Part shown: one piece after another, positions 46,174-55,167 of the stretch
How positions within the stretch are numbered: the stretch's first letter is position 1
How the letters are laid out: the number at the start of each line of letters is the position of its first letter
Source: Legionella micdadei
GTDB taxonomy: Bacteria > Pseudomonadota > Gammaproteobacteria > Legionellales > Legionellaceae
Direction of reading: 5' to 3'
DNA length: 64,000 bases
Assembly (NCBI RefSeq): GCF_000953635.1
Contig: NZ_LN614830.1
Coordinates: forward strand, 2,409,001 to 2,473,000
Made by a program: the position numbers and the translations under genes
The notes under the pieces: generated by a model
What the model was told of the DNA's origin: nothing
The model's database searches: none
What the model saw: the letters and a program-made list of their open reading frames with translations, nothing else

Positions 46174-46890
46174 ATGCTGATTGATGCCCTCGGAGCAGCA
46201 CAAATTGCCATGTTACAAGACCAAATGCGTTTGCAGTCGATCAACCAAAACATCACTAATATGCAAACCCCGGGTTATAAACGCCAGCTCCTTGAAAGCA
46301 CCGAATTCGCTAGTCTACTTGATGCAGAAATCGCGTCAGCTAACCAACAAATGGAAAGAGCACAATTCTTTACTCAAGGTACCGTGATGCAATCACAAAA
46401 TGCAAAAGACATTGCAATTTCTGGCGACGGTTTTTTTGAAGTGCAAGCAGAAGAAGGTATTTTTTATACCCGTCGAGGCGATTTGCATGTCAATGAACGG
46501 GGTGAATTGTCTCTGGCGACCGGTGCTTTACTTTTAGGAAAATCAGGCCCCATAAGGGTGGATGATAATATTTTCACCATTGACACCCAAGGTATGGTGT
46601 ATATCGATAATCGCAAGGTTGATCAAATAAACCTTGTCGAGTTTGCAGAAATACAAAAATTGAACTACCGAGGTAATGGACTCTATGAAGCCATTGAGTT
46701 ACCTAAGCCCGCTAATAGCACAACCAGTGTACTGCAAGGTTTTATTGAGCAATCCAATGTGAAGTCTGTTGATGAAATGCTAGAAATGCTCAAAACTTCG
46801 CGCCATTTTGAAGCATCACAAAAAGTTATGCACACCGCTGATAATCTATTGTCTGCAGCAATCAATCAATTAGGAGAAGGAAATGTCTGA
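46174..46890 (+). CDS. flgF: Flagellar proximal rod protein FlgF-like
   Basis: This 238-residue protein has the N-terminal rod/hook motif (QSINQNITNMQTPGYKRQ), a central GDGFFEVQAEEGIFYTRRGD region and a C-terminal coiled-coil segment (GFIEQSNVKSVDEMLEML). Size, position before flgG and the GDGFF core fit FlgF. The N-terminus has some FlgB-like look, so the subtype is less certain. It overlaps flgG by 8 nt. Confidence 0.82.
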   Translation: MLIDALGAAQIAMLQDQMRLQSINQNITNMQTPGYKRQLLESTEFASLLDAEIASANQQMERAQFFTQGTVMQSQNAKDIAISGDGFFEVQAEEGIFYTRRGDLHVNERGELSLATGALLLGKSGPIRVDDNIFTIDTQGMVYIDNRKVDQINLVEFAEIQKLNYRGNGLYEAIELPKPANSTTSVLQGFIEQSNVKSVDEMLEMLKTSRHFEASQKVMHTADNLLSAAINQLGEGNV

Positions 46891-47659
46891 CGCATTTGCA
46901 ATTGCCGCAAGCGGCTTAAAATCTGAGGAATATTATATCGATAAGATTGCTAATGATCTTGCGAATTTGAACACACCAAATTACAAGGCCTCAAAAATTA
47001 TTTTTACCGATATACTGTACCAAAATATTACCGGTAGTTCTCCAAACTATCAAACTCAAGCGCAGTCGAAATTAGGCTTAGGCACTGCAATTTATAAAAT
47101 AACAAAAGATTTTAGCACGGGATCGCTAAAACCAAGCGATGATTGGCATAACATTGCCATCGATGGTAATGGTTTCCTGCAAGTTATAAACAGTGAAGGC
47201 AATATTTCCTATACACGCAATTCTACATTGATTACTGATGAAGATCGTTACCTTGCTACTCAAGATGGCCTAAGGTTAGTGGACAACATTCAAATCCCGG
47301 AAGATTACATTGAGGTTAGGATTCAAAAAAATGGCGATGTTGAAGCCATTTTGCCCGATGAGCCTGAACCTCAATTATTAGGTACGATTAAACTCGCTAA
47401 ATTCATAAATCCTGAAGCCTTAGATCCTATCGGCACTGGCCTATACAACACAACGGATCAGGCTGGTGAACCGATCATAGATATCCCGGGCAACAGTGGC
47501 ATGGGATCTTTGCTACAAAAGCAAATTGAGCAATCAAACGTTGATATGGTAAGTGCACTAATGCAGTTAACGCTCGCCCAGCGAGTCTATCAGTTAAATG
47601 CCAAAGCCGTGCAAATCACTGACGAATTGGAAAGAATAACCAATGAAATTCGGAGTTAA
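46883..47659 (+). CDS. flgG: Flagellar distal rod protein FlgG
   Basis: This 258-residue protein, the normal FlgG length, has IANDLANLNTPNYKASK at the N-terminus, AIDGNGFLQVINSEGNISYTR in the middle and a C-terminal LLQKQIEQSNVDMVSALMQL characteristic of FlgG. It builds the distal rod that crosses the periplasm. GGAGAAGG lies within the end of flgF just before the start. Confidence 0.88.
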   Translation: MSDAFAIAASGLKSEEYYIDKIANDLANLNTPNYKASKIIFTDILYQNITGSSPNYQTQAQSKLGLGTAIYKITKDFSTGSLKPSDDWHNIAIDGNGFLQVINSEGNISYTRNSTLITDEDRYLATQDGLRLVDNIQIPEDYIEVRIQKNGDVEAILPDEPEPQLLGTIKLAKFINPEALDPIGTGLYNTTDQAGEPIIDIPGNSGMGSLLQKQIEQSNVDMVSALMQLTLAQRVYQLNAKAVQITDELERITNEIRS

Positions 47660-47710
47660 GGCAAGTTTAATATTTTGGCGATCAGTGATGCAACAAGCCT
47701 GGATTAAATT

Positions 47711-48277
47711 ATGAAATTAATCATTAGCTTCTTTATTCTTCTGTTAGTCCTTCCTTTAGCAAGGGCGGTGAGTTTATTTGACGAAAACAATTATCGCTCG
47801 CTTATTGCCGATAGAAAAGCTTATTTGCCTGGCGATCTTTTGACCGTCATCGTTATGGAAACATCAGATGCCCACAGTAGTGCCGATCTTGCTTCGGGCA
47901 AGGAAATCAAGGCTGCATTAGAAGCAAATTATAACAAAGAACACCACAAGGTCGGTTTTGGTTTAAGTGGTAAAGGTCGCTCTGCCGCTAAAACTGGCCG
48001 TAATGGCAAAATTAAAGCTGCTCTAACTGTGCGCATTAAGAATGTTCAATCTGGCGGTTATCTCGTAGAAGGGCATCAGCTTATCCGCATCAATGGCGAA
48101 CAACAAACAATTTTACTCAGAGGCATTGTCAGATCCGAAGATATCAGTTCGCAAAATACCGTGCTTTCCACTCGCCTTGCTAACGCACAAATTACTTATA
48201 CCGGGGATGGCTCTGTGGCAGATTCACAGCGACGTAATTACGTGTATAAAATGTTGTCATTGGTGGGGTTAGTGTGA
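47711..48277 (+). CDS. flgH: Flagellar L-ring protein FlgH lacking a lipobox
   Basis: This 188-residue protein is shorter than usual (about 220-235). It has a signal peptide LIISFFILLLVLPLARA with no Cys at the cleavage site, whereas canonical FlgH is a lipoprotein. Conserved FlgH elements include SLFDENNYRSLIADRKAYLPGDLLTVIV, NVQSGGYLVEGHQLIRINGE, the GIVR region and NAQITYTGDGSVADSQR. It would form the outer-membrane ring, here without an acyl anchor. It overlaps flgI. Confidence 0.85.
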   Translation: MKLIISFFILLLVLPLARAVSLFDENNYRSLIADRKAYLPGDLLTVIVMETSDAHSSADLASGKEIKAALEANYNKEHHKVGFGLSGKGRSAAKTGRNGKIKAALTVRIKNVQSGGYLVEGHQLIRINGEQQTILLRGIVRSEDISSQNTVLSTRLANAQITYTGDGSVADSQRRNYVYKMLSLVGLV

Positions 48278-49419
48278 TGGAGAAATTGAGGCTACGACCA
48301 TTTAGGCATTCACTTAATTGGTTATTGATTAGCTTAATTCTGGCTTTGAGCTTCATTTCAAGCCATGCAACGGTACGCCTTAAATCCATCGCCCATGTCT
48401 CAGGTTTACAAGAAAACCCCATCACGGGTTATGGTTTAGTTATTGGCCTTGCTGGTTCGGGCGACTCTCGCCGAAACAAAGACACAACCCAAGCTATTGC
48501 TAATCTATTACAAACTTTTGGTGTCAATATCAATCCTAATGAAGTGAACAGCCGAAACTCAGCAACTGTCATTGTGACAGCTAGTATCCCATCTCATGCG
48601 CATCAGGGGGATAAACTTGATGTCAATGTCGCCTCCTTAGGCGATGCTAAAAGCCTCCTCGGAGGAACACTTCTGGTCACCCCGCTCAAAGGCCCTGACA
48701 ATCAAGTGTATGCTCTGGCACAAGGCCCTATTTCGATTGGCGGCTTTAAATACGATTTCTACGGTAATGTAATTCAAAAAAATCATCCCACAACAGGACT
48801 TATACCCAGTGGCGCAGTGGTTGAAAAAACGATTCACAATGAATTGATCAATAAGGAAGGTGAATTACACATTATTTTAAATCGCCCAGACTTTACTACC
48901 GCCGACCATGTGGAGAGTACGTTAAATCAACAATTCGGTGCCAATATAGCCTTTGCTAGAACAGCTCAAGATATCGAAATTCACCCCCCAGCGGCAGCAA
49001 AGAAGCATTTTATTCGTTTTATCAGCCAATTAGAGAACATCGTCATTGAACCTGACAATTTGCCTACAGTTGTAGTTAACGAGCGCACAGGGGTGGTGAT
49101 TGCCGGTGCTGATGTGAAAATTGATCCTGTTACTATTTCTCATGGAAATTTACAAATTGCTATTGCCACTGCTTATAACATCTCCCAACCCACACTACTC
49201 AGTGATGTCAGTAGAGAAGTTCATACCGCGATTACCCCGTCCTCGAATATTAACGTGAAAGAAACGACGGCTAATTCGGTGACACTTAGCAATGGCGCAA
49301 CCATTGCGGATTTAATTGCTTCTTTAACCAAAGCACAAACATCTACGCGGGATATTATTGCAATTTTGCAAAGCTTGCAGCGTGCAAGAGCCCTACACGC
49401 CGAACTGGTGATTCAATAA
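48277..49419 (+). CDS. flgI: Flagellar P-ring protein FlgI
   Basis: This protein of about 380 residues has a signal peptide (LNWLLISLILALSFISSHA). It has the FlgI signatures RLKSIAHVSGLQENPITGYGLVIGLAGSGD, NVNVASLGDAKSLLGGTLLVTPL and VVVNERTGVVIAGADVKIDPVTISHG. It assembles the periplasmic P ring, normally with the chaperone FlgA, which is not encoded here. The ATG at 48277 overlaps the flgH stop; a GTG directly upstream is also possible. Confidence 0.95.
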   Translation: MEKLRLRPFRHSLNWLLISLILALSFISSHATVRLKSIAHVSGLQENPITGYGLVIGLAGSGDSRRNKDTTQAIANLLQTFGVNINPNEVNSRNSATVIVTASIPSHAHQGDKLDVNVASLGDAKSLLGGTLLVTPLKGPDNQVYALAQGPISIGGFKYDFYGNVIQKNHPTTGLIPSGAVVEKTIHNELINKEGELHIILNRPDFTTADHVESTLNQQFGANIAFARTAQDIEIHPPAAAKKHFIRFISQLENIVIEPDNLPTVVVNERTGVVIAGADVKIDPVTISHGNLQIAIATAYNISQPTLLSDVSREVHTAITPSSNINVKETTANSVTLSNGATIADLIASLTKAQTSTRDIIAILQSLQRARALHAELVIQ

Positions 49420-49431
49420 CAAGGAGGAAAT

Positions 49432-49764
49432 ATGAGCAATGATCCGACTATCGAATTAATTCGCTTGGCATTAGACGCAAGTTTAATGCGACAAACAGCG
49501 ATTGCCAATAACATTGCCAATGCGAATACTCGTCATTACCAAACCATGGAGGTCAATTTTGAAGAGCAATTAGCCCAAACAAACGATATCAGTACGGATC
49601 TCTTGCACAATGTAAGCCCCTTCTATAAAACCAGCAATACCTATTCGCCAATCGATGAGCAGATTGCTTTAAGTGTAAAAAATACGACTCATTATCGCGC
49701 ACTCATTAAAGGATTAAATCAAAAGTTGGCCATCATGAAATTGGCTTTACACGGGAACAATTAA
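49432..49764 (+). CDS. flgB: Flagellar proximal rod protein FlgB
   Basis: This 110-residue protein is somewhat short for FlgB (about 130). It has the rod motif RQTAIANNIANANTRHYQTMEVNFEEQL. The strong ribosome binding site AAGGAGG lies just upstream, the best in the operon. It forms the proximal rod with FlgC and FliE. It lies 2 nt before flgC. Confidence 0.9.
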   Translation: MSNDPTIELIRLALDASLMRQTAIANNIANANTRHYQTMEVNFEEQLAQTNDISTDLLHNVSPFYKTSNTYSPIDEQIALSVKNTTHYRALIKGLNQKLAIMKLALHGNN

Positions 49765-49766
49765 CC

Positions 49767-50189
49767 ATGAACTATGATCAAATTTATGCAATTGCAGGGC
49801 AAGGTATGCGCTTAGAGAAATTACGTGTTGACGTAGTTGCTAACAACATTGCCAATCAGCATAGCTTGCAAAATGCAGATGGGACCCTGTTTCAACCCAT
49901 GCAAGTTCTAGCAACAGCAATACCTTTTTCAGATTATCTTGGCAACTCAGAAGAAATTGACATTGCCACAATTGAGTTGGTTCCTCAGACTACTTCACCT
50001 AATAAAGTTTATCAACCGGGGCACCCTGCAGCCGATAAACAAGGTTATGTCAGCTATCCAGGGATTAGCATGGTGGATGAAATGACCACCCTGTTGCGTG
50101 CTTCGCGAAGTTATGAAGCCAACATCAAAATCATCAATGCAGCTCATAGCCTCTATCTTCAGGCCTTAAGTATTGGAGAAGAGCGATGA
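49767..50189 (+). CDS. flgC: Flagellar proximal rod protein FlgC
   Basis: This 140-residue protein, the normal length, has LRVDVVANNIANQHSLQNADGTLFQP at the N-terminus, VYQPGHPAADKQGYVSYPGI and the C-terminal MVDEMTTLLRASRSYEANIKI. All are standard FlgC elements. It overlaps fliE by 4 nt. Confidence 0.95.
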   Translation: MNYDQIYAIAGQGMRLEKLRVDVVANNIANQHSLQNADGTLFQPMQVLATAIPFSDYLGNSEEIDIATIELVPQTTSPNKVYQPGHPAADKQGYVSYPGISMVDEMTTLLRASRSYEANIKIINAAHSLYLQALSIGEER

Positions 50190-50479
50190 AACTTCATGCG
50201 CCAAATGCAATTGGCTTTAACTCGGAAATAAAGACTATAGAACAAGTCAATCAATCCACTCCTTCTTTTGCCGGCTGGCTAACTGAAAAGCTAGGAGAGA
50301 CGAATAACCAATTACAAGCATCAGACTATGCGCTCCAACAATTAGCGAGTGGTCAAACAATAAACCTGCATCAGGCCATGTTAACCCTAGAGCAAGCAAA
50401 ATTATCTTTGCAATTTTTGGAGCAAGTGCGCAATCGCTTGATGAGTGCTTATCAGGAAATAATGAGAGAGCAGATTTAA
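50186..50479 (+). CDS. fliE: Flagellar hook-basal body protein FliE
   Basis: This 97-residue protein ends with the FliE pattern: GQTINLHQAMLTLEQAKLSLQFLEQVRNRLMSAYQEIMRE. It links the MS ring to the proximal rod and seals the export gate. Its position between flgC and fliF is canonical. Confidence 0.93.
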   Translation: MKLHAPNAIGFNSEIKTIEQVNQSTPSFAGWLTEKLGETNNQLQASDYALQQLASGQTINLHQAMLTLEQAKLSLQFLEQVRNRLMSAYQEIMREQI

Positions 50480-50480
50480 C

Positions 50481-51782
50481 GTGAAGTATTTAGAAACTTG
50501 CCTGCATTGGTTGAAAGCACAAAGTAAGCAACGCCAATTAAGTATTTTCATTGGCTTAATATTAATTGCTGGCGTTGGCATTTTACTTACATATTGGACT
50601 ATTACCCCCCCTTATGGTGTTTTATTTAATCACCTAGACAGTCGTGATGCCAATCAAATTCTTAACCATTTAGAACAGGCCAATATTGCCTACAAGGTAC
50701 GTAATCAAGGCAGTGAAATTCTCATTGCCCAACCTTTAATCGATAAAACTCGCATTAAACTGATGAATAGCGAGATGCAATTTGCGCAACGAGTTGGTTT
50801 CGAATTGTTTGATAAAAGCGATTTTGGCATGACCGATTTCTCACAAAAAATAAATTACCAACGTGCCTTGCAAGGCGAATTAGAACGCACCATCAGTAGC
50901 CTTGACGAAGTACAACAAGCACGAGTTCATTTAAGTATTCCGGAACATCATTTATTTCAACAAGAGGAAAATCAACCGAAAGCCGCAGTCAGCTTGTACT
51001 TAAACCGGCCGCTTACTTCTCAACAAGTCGCTAGCATTCAACAATTGATTACCGCCAGCGTCGCCCACATGCAGAAAAACAATGTGATTATTGTCGATCA
51101 AAATGGCAATAGCCTTACTAATGACGAGGATAATTCTACTGTAGGACATTTTGCCATCAAGAAAAACATAGAACACTACCTGAATCAAAAAGTCACACAG
51201 ATGTTGAACGCTGTTTTTGCTGACGAAGAAGTGATGGTCAAAATTGATGTGACTTTAAATTATGATGAATTGCGGCGCGAACTCATTAAACCACAGCATG
51301 ATGGGATAGTGACTCATGAAAAAGAAACCCAACACTCCACTTCATCAAAATCAGATAAAGCCCACACTAATCGCGATTTAACCCGGGAAAAGAGTTACCA
51401 ATTTGGGAGCGAAAAGGAGCATTTTACACGGGCAAGCGGCAATATAGAGCGGCTTTCCGTATCGGTTGCAATTCCTCAATTTACTAGTCAGCAAACCATT
51501 GAACAAATCAAACGCCTGGTGAAATCAATTGTCGGTTTTGATGAAGCACGGGGTGATAAAATCAGTATTGAAGCTTTGATTACTAAACCCACTTCAATTC
51601 CATCACTCCCACTCACTTCTTCTGCGACCCAAAACAATGCACCCTTGAATTTAATTTTTAGCGCAATCTTTGGTTGCTTAGTTCTAGCAGTTTTTTTCTA
51701 TTCTTTGACCGTTAAATCACGCCGTCGCCAAAGACAATTCTTGTTGACCGAATTAACTCAATGGTTAAATAAATATGAGTAA
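50481..51782 (+). CDS. fliF: Flagellar MS-ring protein FliF (short)
   Basis: This 433-residue protein is clearly shorter than typical FliF (about 550). It has a first membrane segment (LSIFIGLILIAGVGILLTYW), the ring-building region with VGFELFDKSDFGMTDFSQKINYQRALQGELERTI and VHLSIPEHHLF, then a second membrane segment near residue 390. A cytoplasmic tail of only about 25 residues (KSRRRQRQFLLTELTQWLNKYE) follows. That tail normally binds FliG. Start is GTG. It overlaps the next gene by 8 nt. Confidence 0.92.
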   Translation: MKYLETCLHWLKAQSKQRQLSIFIGLILIAGVGILLTYWTITPPYGVLFNHLDSRDANQILNHLEQANIAYKVRNQGSEILIAQPLIDKTRIKLMNSEMQFAQRVGFELFDKSDFGMTDFSQKINYQRALQGELERTISSLDEVQQARVHLSIPEHHLFQQEENQPKAAVSLYLNRPLTSQQVASIQQLITASVAHMQKNNVIIVDQNGNSLTNDEDNSTVGHFAIKKNIEHYLNQKVTQMLNAVFADEEVMVKIDVTLNYDELRRELIKPQHDGIVTHEKETQHSTSSKSDKAHTNRDLTREKSYQFGSEKEHFTRASGNIERLSVSVAIPQFTSQQTIEQIKRLVKSIVGFDEARGDKISIEALITKPTSIPSLPLTSSATQNNAPLNLIFSAIFGCLVLAVFFYSLTVKSRRRQRQFLLTELTQWLNKYE

Positions 51783-52218
51783 TCAATTGAAATCCATTTT
51801 ACTTAAAATAGCGCGGTTACCCAAAACGGATCAGCGTTGGATAATCGACCAATTATCAAAAGAGAAGAAAACACTTTTTAAGCAGATAAATGGTGTTCAA
51901 CTTCTTCATCAAGCACAGCATTTTCGCAAGCTAAAAGGAGATATTAGCTTGTTAATAGGTAGTGGACCTCTAAATTCTGATCTATACAAACGCTTAGCCA
52001 ACCATTCTCCTCTTTATATCGCTATTGTACTCGAACAAGGTCAATATGACTGGCAAAACGACTTTATACGGGCTTTTGATCAAGACGGAAAGATTAAAAC
52101 CTTGCTAAAAACACAAGTAAAACAATTAAAATTATCACCTAAACAAGCCCTTTTCAAGCAATGGGAAAACACCCAATCCCTTTCTTTTGATAACTACATG
52201 GAGAGTATGAATGGCTGA
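51775..52218 (+). CDS. Unknown protein in the FliG/SctK position
   Basis: This 147-residue protein lies exactly between fliF and fliH, overlapping both by 8 nt. Flagellar loci have fliG here and non-flagellar type III loci have sctK. It is less than half of FliG length (about 330), and I see none of the FliG armadillo or charged torque-helix motifs. Visible features are an N-terminal helical stretch (ILLKIARLPKTDQRWIIDQL), a middle LYIAIVLEQGQYDWQNDFIRAF and a basic C-terminal half. It is probably a cytoplasmic adaptor between the MS ring and the C-ring/ATPase complex; the identity is unknown. Confidence 0.8.
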   Translation: MSNQLKSILLKIARLPKTDQRWIIDQLSKEKKTLFKQINGVQLLHQAQHFRKLKGDISLLIGSGPLNSDLYKRLANHSPLYIAIVLEQGQYDWQNDFIRAFDQDGKIKTLLKTQVKQLKLSPKQALFKQWENTQSLSFDNYMESMNG

Positions 52219-52870
52219 AGTTCTCAAACAAGTCACCTTAAGCGACGATTTTTATCTTTTTCGGAAACCAAAATTAGCTCAAGAAAATGACTTAATTGCT
52301 CCCCATCAATCCTACCCATCTCACACAGAAGATTATGACTTAGTCAAAGAGCAAGCACGTGAAGAGGGATATAAAATTGGTTTTGAAAAAGGCATCGCTG
52401 ACGGTCTTGATCAAGGCAAAATGTTAGCCATAAGCAAGACAAATGAAATTGTGCAACAGCTGAAAAATGTATTGCAAACTATCCCTGATGCACTAAATGA
52501 AAGTCGACTGGCGTTAAAAACCGACATTGCGGACATTGTCTTAGTTATTTTGCAGCAATTTTTTATCCATCAACAATCTTCCAAAGAAGCAATCGCTCAA
52601 CAAATTACTGGAGTTCTCGCCCATCTCAACGATAAGCAAAAAATCATCCTGGCATTAAATCCTCAAGATTTAATTTTACTGCGGCAGGGGACACTAAACA
52701 TAGATTTTAGCCAGTACAAAGACCTGAATGTTATTGCTGATGAGACCCTTACCTTGGGTGGATGTCGCATCAAAACCGAACACGGCCTATTTGATGCTGG
52801 TCTTGAGCGACAAATTGATTGCTTAAAGCATGCGCTTTTACAAATTAAAAAGAGGCAGGCTCATGAATAA
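52211..52870 (+). CDS. fliH: Flagellar export ATPase regulator FliH
   Basis: This 219-residue protein has a FliH-like heptad/Gly-rich region (EEGYKIGFEKGIADGLDQGK), a long helix and a C-terminal domain with LNPQDLILLRQG and LGGCRIKTEHGLFDAGLERQ, typical of FliH/SctL. It forms the stator of the FliI ATPase. It overlaps fliI by 8 nt. Confidence 0.88.
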   Translation: MAEVLKQVTLSDDFYLFRKPKLAQENDLIAPHQSYPSHTEDYDLVKEQAREEGYKIGFEKGIADGLDQGKMLAISKTNEIVQQLKNVLQTIPDALNESRLALKTDIADIVLVILQQFFIHQQSSKEAIAQQITGVLAHLNDKQKIILALNPQDLILLRQGTLNIDFSQYKDLNVIADETLTLGGCRIKTEHGLFDAGLERQIDCLKHALLQIKKRQAHE

Positions 52871-54152
52871 CTGGCTAAATTGCCTACAACCCATAGAACG
52901 TCTAGGCGAAATTGAGCAATGCCTTGGCTTAAAATTAGTTGCCAATGGACCTCCTCAAGCTTTCCTTGGCGAGTTATGTGAAATTATGGATTCACGCTAT
53001 CAGGCAATCATGCACGCCGAAGTGATTGGATTTGAGCAAGGCAAAGTTTTTTTAATGCCTTTTACCACGACTAAAATCCAGATGGGCCTCAAAGTGCGTG
53101 CCACAGGTCATTCCATAACAGTGCCTGCAGGAGAGGCACTGCTTGGGCGAATTGTCGATGCCTTTGCCCAACCCCTGGATGGACAAGGGGATATTTTTTG
53201 CTCTGAACAAGCACCCTTACAGAGAAGCAAAATAAATCCCCTCCACCGTCAACCGATCAAAGAGCGCCTGCTCACAGGTATTCATGCCATCGATAGTTTA
53301 TTACCCCTGGGTGAGGGACAGCGTGTTGGGCTTTTTGCCGGCAGTGGTGTAGGTAAATCCGTCTTGCTTGGGATGATAGTCAAGCAGATCGCAAGCGATA
53401 TCAATGTAATTGCACTCATCGGCGAACGCGGGCGAGAAGTCAATGATTTTATTCAGCAACACCTAGATAGTGAAGTTTTTAAAAAATCAGTTGTGGTTGT
53501 CTCGTGTAGCGATGAACCTGCTTTAATGCGTAAACAAGCAGTATTTACAGCAACCACAATTGCCGAATATTTTTGCAGTAAAGGCAAAAAAGTGGCACTG
53601 TTTATGGATTCAATAACCCGTCTTGCGATGGCACAGCGAGAGATTAGCCTAAGTTTGGGCGAACCGCCCACAACCCGAGGTTACACCCCCACGGTTTTCT
53701 CACTTTTGCCCAAAATTGTGGAGCGGGCTGGTAATTTTGTTGGCCAAGGGAGTATTACCGCACTTTACACTGTATTGGTTGAGGGAGATGATTTTAATGA
53801 GCCCATTGCTGATCATATGCGTGCGCTTTTAGATGGCCATATCATCCTAACCCGGGCATTAGCTCAACAAGGACACTATCCTGCTATTGATATTTTGCAA
53901 AGTACCTCACGTCTTGCTGCTCAGTTATTAACCCCAGAGGAACAATTGCTCGTTGATAAGATTATTTCTCTATTCAGCCTATATCAGCAAAACAAAGACA
54001 TGATTGATGTCGGCGCTTATAAACCGGGCAATAATCCGAAGCTCGATTACGCCATTACCCGGATTGATACGATCAATCAACTGTTGGTGCAAAAACAAGA
54101 AACTTTAACCCTCAAAACTTTGTTACAACGTTTTTCTGAGATTTTACAATGA
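52863..54152 (+). CDS. fliI: Flagellum-specific ATPase FliI
   Basis: This 429-residue F1-like ATPase has Walker A AGSGVGKS (about residues 159-166), IGERGREVNDFI, the FMDSITRLAMAQREISLSLGEPP region and GSITALYTVLVEGDD. It energises export and unloads chaperones. The ATG at 52863 overlaps the fliH stop; upstream in-frame extension is unlikely. Confidence 0.96.
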   Translation: MNNWLNCLQPIERLGEIEQCLGLKLVANGPPQAFLGELCEIMDSRYQAIMHAEVIGFEQGKVFLMPFTTTKIQMGLKVRATGHSITVPAGEALLGRIVDAFAQPLDGQGDIFCSEQAPLQRSKINPLHRQPIKERLLTGIHAIDSLLPLGEGQRVGLFAGSGVGKSVLLGMIVKQIASDINVIALIGERGREVNDFIQQHLDSEVFKKSVVVVSCSDEPALMRKQAVFTATTIAEYFCSKGKKVALFMDSITRLAMAQREISLSLGEPPTTRGYTPTVFSLLPKIVERAGNFVGQGSITALYTVLVEGDDFNEPIADHMRALLDGHIILTRALAQQGHYPAIDILQSTSRLAAQLLTPEEQLLVDKIISLFSLYQQNKDMIDVGAYKPGNNPKLDYAITRIDTINQLLVQKQETLTLKTLLQRFSEILQ

Positions 54153-54565
54153 ATAAAACATTACTCGCATTAATGAACAAACTTTCCTGGCAATTGAATG
54201 AAGTCAAACAATTGTCGCAGGCCGTTGATGAAGAGCAAAGAACCATAGAAAAAACTCTAGATGATTTACATCAACAAATTCATAAAGCCTATGCAACCCC
54301 AGCGATCATTAATCCAGAACAAGAAATTGCCCGTCTCAATTTCATCATTCAGCAACAACAAAAATACGACAATTTAAGCATTAAAAACAAAGAACTCAAC
54401 ACAAAACTTTCACAGTTATATGATCGCAAAGTTCGCCTACAGATTGAACTAAAAATGCTAGAAAAATATCAAGAAAAACAAAGGGTTATATCAATAAAAA
54501 ACGATATTTCCTTGCAACAAAATGCGAACGACGAATGGATTTTACAAAGAAAGGAAACATCATGA
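54149..54565 (+). CDS. fliJ: FliJ-like coiled-coil export protein
   Basis: This 138-residue protein is almost entirely helical and rich in Gln, Lys, Glu and Leu with heptad character. It has the usual FliJ length (about 147) and lies immediately after fliI with a 4-nt overlap. FliJ inserts into the FliI ring and links it to FlhA. Sequence identity to FliJ is not obvious, so the call rests on size, coiled coil and position. Confidence 0.75.
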   Translation: MNKTLLALMNKLSWQLNEVKQLSQAVDEEQRTIEKTLDDLHQQIHKAYATPAIINPEQEIARLNFIIQQQQKYDNLSIKNKELNTKLSQLYDRKVRLQIELKMLEKYQEKQRVISIKNDISLQQNANDEWILQRKETS

Positions 54566-55167
54566 AAATTCAAGAGAAACAATTCGGCGATTTACATAGT
54601 AGAATTTTGTCTAATATTCAAAAAACAGACGATGAATACTATTGGCAGCACCAAAAGGATTTGGAAAATTCTGCCTTGAATTTCCAATCTTTAATTAATG
54701 GTGATACCCGTCACTATTCCAGCCCGGTCGCTGAGAATGAGAGCACCCGCATAACAGATTCCGAAAGTAGCCCCCTAGTAAAACCAAATGCGAAAACTAA
54801 TACAAAAATGGCAAACCCTAACTTCGTTTTTTCTGAAAAAAATTCGTTGTTAGGACCGGAATCAAACTCGTATTTACCTCAAGGCCAATCAGAAAATTAT
54901 GCATTCAATATTCAAACCAATAGCTCCCCATTGCAGAATAACTCTACTCTGGATAAATTAAGCCCCAAAGTCAGTCCAAACAAACCAACCTTAATTAATT
55001 TAAAAAATCATCAACTTTTCATCCTCAATAATGAAGCTGAATTCAGTCTCAATACAATTGACTTAGATTATCAACAAATAAAAAATCTGGTACAGCTACT
55101 ACAAAAATGGCTGACAAATAAGGGAATCCGCTTGCAGCAACTTATAATTAATGGAGTAAAACAATGA
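54562..55167 (+). CDS. Putative hook-length control protein (FliK position)
   Basis: This 201-residue protein is half the usual FliK size. The middle is Asn/Ser/Pro-rich and disordered. The last 60 residues form a compact region (INLKNHQLFILNNEAEFSLNTIDL ... LLQKWLTNKGIRLQQLIINGV) that could be a reduced FliK C-terminal domain. It lies between fliJ and flgD, where fliK normally sits. AAAGGA precedes the ATG, which overlaps the fliJ stop. Identification is by position and architecture only. Confidence 0.65.
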   Translation: MKIQEKQFGDLHSRILSNIQKTDDEYYWQHQKDLENSALNFQSLINGDTRHYSSPVAENESTRITDSESSPLVKPNAKTNTKMANPNFVFSEKNSLLGPESNSYLPQGQSENYAFNIQTNSSPLQNNSTLDKLSPKVSPNKPTLINLKNHQLFILNNEAEFSLNTIDLDYQQIKNLVQLLQKWLTNKGIRLQQLIINGVKQ

